From: Desulfosoma caldarium
GTDB lineage: Bacteria > Desulfobacterota > Syntrophobacteria > Syntrophobacterales > DSM-9756
Direction: 5' to 3'
DNA: 64,000 nt
NCBI RefSeq assembly: GCF_003751385.1
Contig: NZ_RJVA01000011.1
Location: 1-64,000 of the forward strand
Shown: positions 24,524-32,972 of the stretch, one piece after another
Layout: every line of letters starts with the position of its first letter
Position numbering within the stretch: position 1 is the first letter of the stretch
The notes under the pieces: generated by a model
What the model was told of the DNA's origin: nothing
The model's database searches: none
The model's input: the letters and a program-made list of their open reading frames with translations, nothing else
Position numbers and translations under genes: made by a program

Positions 24524-25554
24524 TGGCCGTATCTAACCGTCTCGAAACCCCGATGGGGATCGTCACGCCGGCACGCCTTGTGGCCGTGACGCTGATGTGC
24601 GCCGCGGGGCTTCTCGGGGCCATTGTTTTTGGTATGGCGGTGGGCTCTTCGGGCACGGACTTTACCGCGGTGTTTCGGTCCCTTCAGGGAAAGAAAGCCT
24701 TGGAGGCTACCCAATGGACCATTCTCTGGCGTTTGCGCTGGCCTCGGGTTTTGATGGCCATGGAAACGGGGGCGGCTTTGGCTTTGGGCGGGCTGGTGTT
24801 TCAGGCATTGCTACGAAACCCTCTGGCGGAACCGTACATTCTGGGCACATCGGGTGGGGCGGCGGTCGGGGCCATTCTCGGTATTCTTATGGGCCTGTCC
24901 CCGTTTCCCGGAGTTGGGGCGGCCGCCTTTGCTTCCAGCGCTCTGAGCCTGGCCTTGGTCGTTCTCCTGGCTTCCGGCCGCGCCGGGCTGCGCCGGGAGG
25001 CCCTGCTGCTTTCGGGGGTCATGGTCAATGCCTTTTGCGGAGCGCTCATTTTGTTTTTCGTTTCCACCACGCAGGATGCGCGCCTGCACACCATCCTTTT
25101 CTGGCTGATGGGAGATTTGTCCCGAGCCGACATGGCGGTGGTATGGCGCTTGGGTGCCGTGCTGGCCGTATGTGCCGTGATCCTCTTCGCCATGGCTCGG
25201 CCCATGAACGTGATGCTCATGGGCCGAGATGTTGCAAAAAGCCTAGGTGTGTCCGTCACGTGGATGCGGCTGTTTCTTTTGGGGGTGACCACGGTCATGG
25301 TCAGTGCGGCGGTTTGTGCCACAGGACTTTTGGGATTTGTGGGCTTGGCGGTGCCCCATGGCTTGCGCCTTCTTTTTGGCCCGGACCATCGCGTGCTCGT
25401 GCCTGCGTGTTTTTTGGGCGGAGGTGCCTACCTGATCGGTTGTGACGCCCTGGCTCGCTGGATTCCTCAGCACGGAGAGATGCCCGCCGGGGTGGTCACC
25501 GCCTTGATAGGAGCGCCCTTGTTCATTGTGCTTTTGCGGCGAGCGACCCGATGA
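24523..25554 (+). CDS. btuC: ABC transporter permease, FecCD/BtuC family
   Basis: 343 residues with about ten membrane helices. Family motifs are LRWPRVLMAMETGAALALGG, NPLAEPYILGTSGGAAVG, AKSLGVSV and CATGLLGFVGLAVPHGLRLL, then GEMPAGVVTALIGAPLFIVLL at the end. It forms the inner-membrane channel for cobalamin with BtuD. The gene overlaps btuF and btuD by 1-4 bases. Confidence 0.92.
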   Translation: MAVSNRLETPMGIVTPARLVAVTLMCAAGLLGAIVFGMAVGSSGTDFTAVFRSLQGKKALEATQWTILWRLRWPRVLMAMETGAALALGGLVFQALLRNPLAEPYILGTSGGAAVGAILGILMGLSPFPGVGAAAFASSALSLALVVLLASGRAGLRREALLLSGVMVNAFCGALILFFVSTTQDARLHTILFWLMGDLSRADMAVVWRLGAVLAVCAVILFAMARPMNVMLMGRDVAKSLGVSVTWMRLFLLGVTTVMVSAAVCATGLLGFVGLAVPHGLRLLFGPDHRVLVPACFLGGGAYLIGCDALARWIPQHGEMPAGVVTALIGAPLFIVLLRRATR

Positions 25555-26405
25555 ACACCGTAGTGTCCGTGAACGATGTGAGTTTTGCCTACGGGACCAT
25601 TCATGCCTTACGTCGTGTGTCTTTGTCCGTGGCCGAGGGGGAGTTTTTCATCGTGGCCGGGCCCAATGGATCGGGAAAGAGCACGCTGCTGAAGCTCATG
25701 GCCGGGCTGGAAAGACCCGCATCGGGCTTCGTTGAGCTCATGGGCCGCTCCATGGCCTTGTATCGTCGAAGAGAGCGAGCCCGCATCATCGCCTACCTTC
25801 CTCAAACCGTGCCCCTGGATTTTCCTTTTACGGCCCTGGAGGTGGTGCTCATGGGTCGGCATCCGCACCGGCATCTGTGGCCTTTGGAAGGTCCCGAAGA
25901 CACGGCCAAGGCCATGGAGGCCATGACCCGAACCGCCGTGGCCCACTTGTGGAACCGCCCTGTGACGGCCCTAAGCGGCGGAGAAAGGCAACGCGTGTTT
26001 CTTGCACAAGCCCTGTGCCAGGAACCCCGACTCCTGCTTCTGGATGAACCCACCGCCGCCCTGGATCCCGCCCACCAGGTGCACCTCATGGATCTTCTCG
26101 AAGAACTGCGCCGGGAACGACGCATGACCGTGGTCATGGTTTCCCATGACATCAATCTGGCGGCCATGTACGGAGATCGCGTCCTGCTACTAAAAGGCGG
26201 CCGGGTCGTGTGCCAGGGAACTCCGGAAGAGGTTTTTACCTTTCGCACTCTGGAAGAAACCTACGGGTGCGTGGTGCTCGTGGACAGAAGCCCTTTGGGA
26301 TGTTTTCCCAGAGTGACCTTGGTGCCAAAAAGATACTTGGATCAAGCCCGCCCAAACGCCATCGGGCACGGCGACGGAGGAAGGAACATGCCGAAGTCAA
26401 AGTGA
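25551..26405 (+). CDS. btuD: ABC transporter ATP-binding protein, BtuD type
   Basis: 284 residues with Walker A GPNGSGKST, Q-loop YLPQT, signature LSGGERQRV, Walker B LLLLDEPTAALD and switch His (VSHDINLAAMYGD). It powers corrinoid import by BtuC. ATGA overlap with btuC. A 30-residue C-terminal extension after the usual end has no recognised function. Confidence 0.92.
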   Translation: MNTVVSVNDVSFAYGTIHALRRVSLSVAEGEFFIVAGPNGSGKSTLLKLMAGLERPASGFVELMGRSMALYRRRERARIIAYLPQTVPLDFPFTALEVVLMGRHPHRHLWPLEGPEDTAKAMEAMTRTAVAHLWNRPVTALSGGERQRVFLAQALCQEPRLLLLDEPTAALDPAHQVHLMDLLEELRRERRMTVVMVSHDINLAAMYGDRVLLLKGGRVVCQGTPEEVFTFRTLEETYGCVVLVDRSPLGCFPRVTLVPKRYLDQARPNAIGHGDGGRNMPKSK

Positions 26406-26665
26406 AAGGCATCCTCCCATGAAAGGAGAGCGTGCACGAAAGACGCGGTGCCCATTGACAAAGGCAGGGGTTTTTGATTATGCAAGGTCGGCAACAGCGC
26501 CTCGAAGGCGCCATGAGGCACGGCACCATGCGGAACATGAAAGGCCACGAAGGTCTTCGCTTTGGAACGGGCGGGGAAACGTGGCCTTTTGTTTTGGATC
26601 GGATCTTGTGACCCCAGTCGTGGCGTGGCTGGTCCGCGGGGAGTGCAAAGACGTGAAGGAGGCTT

Positions 26666-27286
26666 GTGACCGTGGTGGCGTTTTTGGCCAAAGGCGGTGT
26701 GTTGGTGATTCCCATCATGGCGTGTTCCGTCCTGGCTTTGGCCATTTTCTTGGAGCGCGCCGTGCGTTTTGCCATGCTTCGGCGCCGCGGCCGTCACGTG
26801 GCGGATCGCGTCTCGGGTTTGGTGCAGGAAGGAAAAATACAAGAAGCCATGGAAGCGGCTCTCACGAGCCGATCCCCCATGGGACGGGTTTTGGCTCAGG
26901 GCCTGGAAGTGATCGAAGCGGATCGAGAGACGCTGGAAACGGTTCTTCTGCACGGCGTTGAAGAGGAGGTGCGGGGGCTGTCCCGGTACTTGCAAGCGCT
27001 GGCCACCATCGGCAACATCGCGCCTCTTTTGGGCCTATTGGGAACGGTCATGGGCATGATCAAAGCCTTCATGGCCATTCAGGAACTGGGTGGTAAAGTG
27101 GATGCCTCCATTTTGGCCGGCGGCATCTGGGAAGCCATGCTCACCACGGCCTTGGGGTTGTGTGTGGCCTTGCCCGTCATGGTGGCTCACAGCTTCCTCA
27201 CAACCCAAGTGGATCGCTATGAAGCGCGGCTGCAAGACGGTGTGGTGCGGTTTTTCAAAAGCAAGTCCTTGGCGTGCGGAGGCTAG
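26666..27286 (+). CDS. exbB: ExbB/TolQ-family proton-channel protein
   Basis: 206 residues with three membrane segments: one near residues 10-28, and the pair NIAPLLGLLGTVMGMIKAF and GIWEAMLTTALGLCVALPVM that line the proton path. With ExbD it energises TonB for the outer-membrane receptors encoded nearby. The start is GTG 26666 after GAAGGAGG. The 260 bases between btuD and this gene hold nothing recognisable, so a separate promoter is possible. Confidence 0.9.
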   Translation: MTVVAFLAKGGVLVIPIMACSVLALAIFLERAVRFAMLRRRGRHVADRVSGLVQEGKIQEAMEAALTSRSPMGRVLAQGLEVIEADRETLETVLLHGVEEEVRGLSRYLQALATIGNIAPLLGLLGTVMGMIKAFMAIQELGGKVDASILAGGIWEAMLTTALGLCVALPVMVAHSFLTTQVDRYEARLQDGVVRFFKSKSLACGG

Positions 27287-27292
27287 AAAAAC

Positions 27293-27703
27293 ATGCTTGT
27301 GCACCGTCGAAGAAAACCGCGCTACGGCGTACAGATGCCGCTTACGTCCTTGATCGATATCGTTTTCTTGCTTCTGATCTACTTTCTGCTCACCACCAAT
27401 TTCATGACCGAGGAAGGCCTTCGCGTACACTTGCCTCACGCCGTTTCCGCCGTGGCTCAGGAAGACCGAGAACTTGTCATCACAGTGAGCCCTGAAGGGG
27501 ATGTGTATCTTGGGGCCACGGCCGTTGCGTTGGATGAGCTTATGGAAGTGGTGAGGCAGCGCCTGGAAGCGGACCCCGAGACTGCGGTGGTGCTCAAGGC
27601 GGATAGAAGTCTGGTGTTGGATCGAGTGGTGCAGGTGATGGACACTATCAAGGCGGCCGGAGCCGCTCGGTTGCGTCTTGCGACAGAGAGGCCGTCTCCA
27701 TGA
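27293..27703 (+). CDS. exbD: ExbD/TolR-family biopolymer transport protein
   Basis: 136 residues: short cytoplasmic N-terminus, one membrane helix with the proton-carrying Asp (PLTSLIDIVFLLLIYFLLT), then a periplasmic domain with VVLKADRSLVLDRVVQVMD. It forms the motor with ExbB. It starts 6 bases after exbB and overlaps tonB by ATGA. Confidence 0.92.
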   Translation: MLVHRRRKPRYGVQMPLTSLIDIVFLLLIYFLLTTNFMTEEGLRVHLPHAVSAVAQEDRELVITVSPEGDVYLGATAVALDELMEVVRQRLEADPETAVVLKADRSLVLDRVVQVMDTIKAAGAARLRLATERPSP

Positions 27704-28656
27704 GTTCCTCGACATCACGCCCCTTGCCTTCTTTTGGGGAAAAAAACGCACTGAGGACCCCTTCCATGCCCTCTTTATCCCGAAGGCGCGTGGATAATAC
27801 CAAACGTCACATCTCCCTGCCCACGTCGACGGTTATGGCAGAAGCCCTCAAAGGCGACCAAGAATCCTTCCATTCTGGATCGCACCGGCTTTTGGGTTTG
27901 TTCCTTTTGGTTTCCGGCCTCCTTCACGGCATGCTTCTTGCCACCAATCCGCAGTGGTTTCGAAAGGAACCTTTGCAGGTGATCGAGTTGGAGCTGTCGC
28001 CACGTGCGGAACCCAAGGCGGAACGCGTGAAACACCTGGAGCCGGCACCTTCTTTGCCTATGCCCGATGTGAAACCTAAACCTCGGACAGAGCCCAAACC
28101 TCGGGTGGAGTCCAAACCTCAGGAAAAGCCGAGGCCTCGGATAGAGCCGAAGCCTCGGGAGGTTATCCCCAAGCCGCTTCAGCGCGTGAAAGTTCCACAA
28201 AAGGTCAAGAAGCCCAAGCCAAAACCCGCGGCGCCCAAGGTTGCTTCGGCGGTCAAAGAAACCTCGGTGCCGGCGGTGGACGACACGCCGTCGAGTGCGA
28301 GCACCACCACGACGCCCGTTGGTTCATCGCACGGGCAAACGGCGTCGAGGGCCTCCAACACCGAGGATGCCGTTAAGCTTTTTCTTGCTCAGGTGCGTCA
28401 GCGCATCGACCGCTACAAACACTACCCCTACGCCGCCAGGCGTCGCCAGCTGGAAGGGCGGGTGACCCTGCGGTTTGTGATTCGCCCGGACGGCACCATT
28501 GATAGCCTGGAAGTTGTCAAGGGATCCTCCTCAACGCTGCTGGACAAGGCAGCCTTGAAGGCCGTCAGAGACGCCTCGCCCTTTCCCGGGTTTCCCCGGG
28601 AAATTCTCGGTCGGCCTTTGGCCGTGCAGATGGCCCTGGTGTTTGAACTGACGTAA
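27700..28656 (+). CDS. tonB: Energy transducer TonB
   Basis: 318 residues: a 60-residue N-terminal cytoplasmic part (long for TonB, so a later start is possible), membrane helix LLGLFLLVSGLLHGMLLA, and a Pro/Lys-rich spacer with repeated EPKPR and ESKPQ units about residues 110-180. The C-terminal TonB domain has YPYAARRRQLEGRVTLRF, DGTIDSLEVVKGS and LDKAALKAVRDASPFP. It links the ExbBD motor to the receptors at 21.5, 33.0 and 36.1 kb. Confidence 0.92.
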   Translation: MSSSTSRPLPSFGEKNALRTPSMPSLSRRRVDNTKRHISLPTSTVMAEALKGDQESFHSGSHRLLGLFLLVSGLLHGMLLATNPQWFRKEPLQVIELELSPRAEPKAERVKHLEPAPSLPMPDVKPKPRTEPKPRVESKPQEKPRPRIEPKPREVIPKPLQRVKVPQKVKKPKPKPAAPKVASAVKETSVPAVDDTPSSASTTTTPVGSSHGQTASRASNTEDAVKLFLAQVRQRIDRYKHYPYAARRRQLEGRVTLRFVIRPDGTIDSLEVVKGSSSTLLDKAALKAVRDASPFPGFPREILGRPLAVQMALVFELT

Positions 28657-28728
28657 AGCATGGTCCAAGGCTTTGTGGAGGTTAATCGTTGGAGGAACTT
28701 CAAGACATGAGGAAAGCGAGTCCACGGA

Positions 28729-29157
28729 ATGTCCCTAAAGAGAATCTGTGTGATTGACGGTCAGGGCGGCGGCATCGGTGCCGCCGTCATCAAGGCTCTT
28801 AAGGCCGCTTTTGGTGAAAGTGTGGAAGTGATTGCTCTTGGAACCAACGCCATTGCCACATCCCAGATGCTCAAAGCCGGCGCGAATCGAGGAGCCACGG
28901 GGGAGAGCGCTATTTGTTGGACGGTTTCCACGGCGGACTGTATTGTGGGTCCCATTGCCGTTACCTGGGCCCACAGCATGCTCGGGGAAGTAACCCCGAG
29001 AATTGCCGAAGCGGTGGCGTCCTGTCGAGCCATGAAAGTGCTCATTCCGTTATCCCAGGAAAAGGTCGAGATTGTCGGCGTCGTGAAGGAACCGCTGCCG
29101 CATTTAGTGCAAGCAGCGGTGGAGGGAAAAATCAAGGAGGTGATTCACGATGTGTGA
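28729..29157 (+). CDS. DUF3842 family protein
   Basis: 142 residues beginning with a Rossmann-like ICVIDGQGGGIGAAVIKALK, followed by VEVIALGTNAIATSQMLKAG and a middle PIAVTWAHSMLGEVTP. It is a conserved family of strict anaerobes with no established function. It overlaps the cooT start and lies just before a metal-type ABC importer. A small-ligand or metal-linked role is suggested by position only. Confidence 0.8.
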   Translation: MSLKRICVIDGQGGGIGAAVIKALKAAFGESVEVIALGTNAIATSQMLKAGANRGATGESAICWTVSTADCIVGPIAVTWAHSMLGEVTPRIAEAVASCRAMKVLIPLSQEKVEIVGVVKEPLPHLVQAAVEGKIKEVIHDV

Positions 29158-29341
29158 AGCCAATGCCTATGTGATCAAAGACGGACAGGAACAACTCATT
29201 ATGGAATCCGTGGATATCGTGGAGCCGGAAAGCGACGACACCTGGCGTCTGGTGGGGATTTTTGGGGATCGCAAAACCATTCGAGGTCGAATCAAACTGA
29301 TGAACCTTGTGGATCATAAGATCCTTTTTGAAGAAAAATAG
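29150..29341 (+). CDS. cooT: CooT-type nickel-binding protein
   Basis: 63 residues starting MCEANAYVIKDGQEQ with the family pattern IMESVDIVEPE and a C-terminal IKLMNLVDHKILFEE. CooT of Rhodospirillum is a small Ni(II)-binding protein tied to CO dehydrogenase maturation, its Cys2 being the metal ligand; Cys2 is present here. Overlap with the DUF3842 gene and the following FecCD-type importer suggest nickel handling. Confidence 0.85.
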   Translation: MCEANAYVIKDGQEQLIMESVDIVEPESDDTWRLVGIFGDRKTIRGRIKLMNLVDHKILFEEK

Positions 29342-29634
29342 AAGCGCCAAGGACCGAAGTCCAGTGGCGCCGTCGCCGAAAAGGCGGCGGGCAGACGGTT
29401 CACAAGCCCATAAAGGCGGGCGGTGAGCCCGATGGTTCGTGGGCGTGTCGTGGGGGTGAGAAGGGCGCAGAGCGCCATTCCTCGTCCGGACCGCGGGCTT
29501 TCATGACGTCCGCCGAGCCAGCGTTGCATCTTTTCATAAAAACGGGGCCACGAAGGCTGCCGAGACCCTTTGAAAAAGGACGGCGCCCACGTGTGCCTTT
29601 TTTTATTGAAACATCAAGCGGAGAGGGCCACGGC
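29342..29634 (+). other. Structured leader before the second ABC importer
   Basis: 293 bases without a gene. Directly after cooT come two hairpins: GCGCCA pairing with TGGCGC around an inner GGAC/GTCC stem (about 29343-29371), and CGCCGAAAAGGCG (about 29373-29387). More GC-rich complementary segments follow. No T-run follows them, so they are not classical terminators. No known riboswitch consensus was recognised. Confidence 0.35.
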
Positions 29635-30648
29635 ATGCCCCTTGGACTTTCAGAATCCTTTTGGCGCAGGGCGAAAAAAAAGCAAAGGCTTCTTGTCGTT
29701 CTTACGGCAAGCACGGCAGCCTTGGCCGTCGTGGCGGTGAGCTTTGGGACGTATCCCATGAACCTCGTGCAGGTGGTGAGGTCTTTTTTTCGGCTCGTTG
29801 ACGACACGCAGGCCTTGGTGGTGTGGAACATTCGGTTACCGCGCATTGCAGCGAGCGTTGCCACGGGGGCGGGGCTGGCGCTGGCGGGCCTTTTCATTCA
29901 AACCCTGTTGAGGAATCCTCTGGGATCTCCGTCCACGCTGGGGATCAGTCAGGGGGCGGCTTTTGGGGCGTCCTGTGTCATCATTTTATTCCAGGCCAGC
30001 CCCTTCTGGACGGCCGTGGCGGCCTTTGCCGGATCACTGGCAGCGACGGTGCTCATCGTGGTTTTGGGACGGCTTCGAGGTTTGACGCCGGAGGCCGTGA
30101 TTCTCGCCGGCGTTGCCTTGTCTTCGCTCTTTGGCGCGGCGACGGTTCTGCTTCAGGTGTTGAGCGACGAGACCAGGCTGGCCATGGCGGTGGCCTGGAG
30201 CTTCGGCGATGTGGGCCGATCCAACTGGACTCAGATCGGGTGGCTCAGTGTGGCCGTGGTTTTTCTGTGGTTCATGGGATTTCTCTGGCGCTGGCCACTG
30301 AACGCGCTGGACATGGGAGAAGAACCGGCCAAGTCCTTGGGCATTTCCGTCGGAACCCTTCGATGGCAAGGCCTCATTGTGGCGGCTCTGGTGTCGGCCA
30401 TGGCCACAGCCTTTCACGGTGTCATCGCCTTTGTGGGGTTGATTGCCCCTCATGCCGCTCGGCGCATCGTAGGGGCGGACCACCGATTCCTGGTTCCTAT
30501 GACGGCGGTGTTGGGCTCGGGGCTTTTGCTTCTTGCGGACACCTTTTCCCGTGTGCTGTTGGGCACGGGGTCGTTTCCCGTAGGGGTTGTGACCTCGTTT
30601 CTCGGTGCTCCACTGTTTCTATCCCTTTTGTTGAAAAGGCGCTCATGA
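29635..30648 (+). CDS. ABC transporter permease, FecCD family (second system)
   Basis: 337 residues with about nine or ten helices: VWNIRLPRIAASVATGAGLA, NPLGSPSTLGISQGAAFG, AKSLGISVGTL, GVIAFVGLIAPHAARRIVGA and GSFPVGVVTSFLGAPLFL. The family takes up iron-siderophores, haem, corrinoids and, in MolB, molybdate. ATG 29635 is chosen because GGAGAGG lies 8 bases upstream; the frame extends to 29503 without a site. It overlaps the ATPase gene. Confidence 0.88.
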   Translation: MPLGLSESFWRRAKKKQRLLVVLTASTAALAVVAVSFGTYPMNLVQVVRSFFRLVDDTQALVVWNIRLPRIAASVATGAGLALAGLFIQTLLRNPLGSPSTLGISQGAAFGASCVIILFQASPFWTAVAAFAGSLAATVLIVVLGRLRGLTPEAVILAGVALSSLFGAATVLLQVLSDETRLAMAVAWSFGDVGRSNWTQIGWLSVAVVFLWFMGFLWRWPLNALDMGEEPAKSLGISVGTLRWQGLIVAALVSAMATAFHGVIAFVGLIAPHAARRIVGADHRFLVPMTAVLGSGLLLLADTFSRVLLGTGSFPVGVVTSFLGAPLFLSLLLKRRS

Positions 30649-31400
30649 TTCTTTCCGTTTTGGACATTGCCTTTCAGTACAACAGCCATGCCGTCCTACA
30701 AGGGGTTCGGTTTGACGTGTCGTGCGGCGAGCTGGTGGCGGTGTGCGGCACCAACGGCGCTGGCAAATCCACCCTGCTTCGTTGCCTCAACGGGATGCTT
30801 CAGCCTCGAGTGGGCACCGTCCTGTTGGAAGGCGAAGATTTGCGGGTATTGGGCCGTCGTGGTGTGGCTCGAGCCATGGCTTCTGTGCCGCAAAAGGGAA
30901 AGGATTCGGAACTCACCGTTTTTGAAGTGGTGCTTCTGGGGGTGCTTCCACACCGGCGTTGGGGACCGACCCGCCAAGACGTTCAATCGGTGGAAAAAAT
31001 TCTCACGAGCATGAATCTGGCGGCTCTGGCTCACCGGCGTTTTTCAACGCTCAGCGGTGGCGAAGCCCAGAAGGTACTCTTGGCCAAAGCCCTCGCTCAG
31101 AAACCCAAAGTGCTCCTTTTGGATGAACCGACCAATCATCTGGATCTGAAAAACCAGCTGGAAATGATGCAGCTTGTCCGCCGTATTAGCCGGCAGCAGT
31201 CCTTGGCCGTGGTCGCCGCCATTCACGACCTCAACCTGGCCCTGCGCTACTGTGACCGAATATTGTTTCTGAAAGGCGGGCGCATCGAAACGGCCGTCAC
31301 ACCCGGCGATGTGACCGCGGAGCTCGTTCGCCGCATCTACGGCGTGGATGTGAAGGTGTGCCGCATCGAGGAGACTTTGGTGGTGGTGCCCAAAGGATAG
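30645..31400 (+). CDS. ABC transporter ATP-binding protein (second FecCD-type system)
   Basis: 251 residues with Walker A CGTNGAGKST, Q-loop SVPQKG, signature LSGGEAQKV, Walker B VLLLDEPTNHLD and switch His AAIHDLNLALRY. ATG 30645 overlaps the permease stop. It is the motor for the permease and binding protein around it. The substrate is set by those, probably a metal complex. Confidence 0.9.
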   Translation: MILSVLDIAFQYNSHAVLQGVRFDVSCGELVAVCGTNGAGKSTLLRCLNGMLQPRVGTVLLEGEDLRVLGRRGVARAMASVPQKGKDSELTVFEVVLLGVLPHRRWGPTRQDVQSVEKILTSMNLAALAHRRFSTLSGGEAQKVLLAKALAQKPKVLLLDEPTNHLDLKNQLEMMQLVRRISRQQSLAVVAAIHDLNLALRYCDRILFLKGGRIETAVTPGDVTAELVRRIYGVDVKVCRIEETLVVVPKG

Positions 31401-31423
31401 AAAAAAGAGGAAAATATAAGGAC

Positions 31424-32524
31424 ATGCCACCCATGCGAGGCTTTTCTCGAACCCTTCTGACGGCCGTGGGCTTGATCGCCCTGTTTTCCCAGGTGGCGGA
31501 GCCCTTTTCTGTGACGGACATGGCAGGACGCACCGTGAGCTTTCCCAAACCGCCTCGCCGCGTCGTGTGCCTGGCTCCGGGAGCGTTGCGGCTCATCGTC
31601 TACTTGCAGGCTCAAGACCTTGTGGTGGGTGTGGAAGGCATCGAGAAAACACGACGTTTCGGCCGTCCCTATCGCATGGCGCATCCTGAACTGGCCGACC
31701 TGCCTTTGGTGGGTCCGGGAGGCCCCACAAGCATCAATGCCAAGCCCGATCTGGAACCCCTGCTGGCCGTGAAGCCGGATGTGGTCTTCGTGACCTATAT
31801 GGACAAGGCTCTGGCGGACGAGGTGAGCCGCCTCGCCGGGATTCCCGTGGTCGTTTTGAGCTACGGGCGGTTTGCGTCTTTTGATGAAGACATCTTGAAT
31901 TCCCTGCGCGTGGCCGGAAAGGTGCTGGGCCGTGAAGAGCGCGCTCAAGAACTGGCTCGCTTTGTGGAAGACCTTCGCAAAGATCTTCAACGCCGCAGCG
32001 CATCGGTTCCTGAATCCAAAAGGCCTCGCGCTTATGTTGGCGGAATCGGGTACAAGGGAGCTTACGGCCTCGAAAGCACGGAACTCCACTACATACCTTT
32101 TCTGTGGAATCGTGTCCTCCATGTGGCGGCCTCCGTGAAAAGTCGCCTCGGCGGGCACCTTTTTTTGGATAAAGAACAGCTCCTGACCCTCAATCCCGAC
32201 GTGGTGTTCATCGATGGCGGTGGTTTGCAGCTTGTCCTAGAAGACGCCAAAAAACATCTCGCCTTTTACAAACAGATCAAAGCGTTTCAAACAGGGCGGG
32301 TTTACCTTTTGTATCCGTTTAATGCTTACGCCACCAATGTGGAAACGGCCCTGGTGGATGCCGTGGCGGTGGGCAAGAGGCTTTATCCGGAACAGTTTGC
32401 CGATGTGGATCTGGGCAAGGTGGCCGATCGCATCTACAGCACCTTTGTGGGCCGATCCGTGCTTTCCGAGATGGAACATCTCTACGGGCCCCTCGGAGGA
32501 ATCGTGTCGCTCGGATTGGATTAA
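31424..32524 (+). CDS. ABC transporter periplasmic metal-complex-binding protein
   Basis: 366 residues, longer than BtuF. The signal peptide is short (LLTAVGLIALFSQVAEPFS). Family motifs are VTDMAGRTVSFPKPPRRVV, GALRLIVYLQAQDLVVGVEG, and the middle helix with FASFDEDILNSLRVAGKVLG. The GIGYKGAYGLESTELHYIPF stretch belongs to the iron-complex-type branch found with TonB receptors and FmdE in anaerobes. The ligand is unknown. SD-like AAGGA precedes ATG 31424. Confidence 0.85.
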   Translation: MPPMRGFSRTLLTAVGLIALFSQVAEPFSVTDMAGRTVSFPKPPRRVVCLAPGALRLIVYLQAQDLVVGVEGIEKTRRFGRPYRMAHPELADLPLVGPGGPTSINAKPDLEPLLAVKPDVVFVTYMDKALADEVSRLAGIPVVVLSYGRFASFDEDILNSLRVAGKVLGREERAQELARFVEDLRKDLQRRSASVPESKRPRAYVGGIGYKGAYGLESTELHYIPFLWNRVLHVAASVKSRLGGHLFLDKEQLLTLNPDVVFIDGGGLQLVLEDAKKHLAFYKQIKAFQTGRVYLLYPFNAYATNVETALVDAVAVGKRLYPEQFADVDLGKVADRIYSTFVGRSVLSEMEHLYGPLGGIVSLGLD

Positions 32525-32972
32525 GTTTAAGGTCTTGTTCACGGAAGGTGGGGTCAAGGTCGCACGGTAAGAAAGCGGCGCGAGCTGCGTGGACGACTCG
32601 AGCGTTGCTGGCTTCCTGCAGAGCGGGGCCCAAAAGGTGAACAAAAGGCATTTGTCGACTGCGTCTGCAGAAAGGGATTGATGACCGCTTATGGGAAAGA
32701 GGTCGCTCGAGACGGCGTTATGTCCAAGGCGGAAAATAAGAGGGGGTGCCGAGAAGGAGCCCATGCGTTGCGGTGCGCGACGTAAAGCCTAGGCCTGAAG
32801 GCCCTTCCTTGAGACGCCGAGTGCCGCGCCACCGGTGGAATGAGCGGCCGAAACCGCCGAAGTAAGCTCTTTTTGTGAAAGTGCTGGGAAAAAGACGGGG
32901 GTATGGAACCCTTACCGTTGCCGCTGAAGCGCTCTATCTCACACGATGACGATGATCGAGGAGGAGGGTTCC
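32525..32972 (+). other. Non-coding leader of TonB-dependent receptor gene
   Basis: 448 bases with no credible gene on either strand. It contains several GC-rich inverted segments but no terminator, and no riboswitch consensus that I recognise (no B12 box). It probably carries the promoter and 5' leader of the receptor gene that follows. Confidence 0.4.

Noticed and set aside
26406-26665. A gene between btuD and exbB (frame from 26419)
   Set aside because: The frame runs into exbB in another phase, is Arg/His-rich and has no family features.
32525-32972. A second cobalamin riboswitch before the TonB receptor gene
   Set aside because: No B12 box or GCCACTG core was found in this leader.
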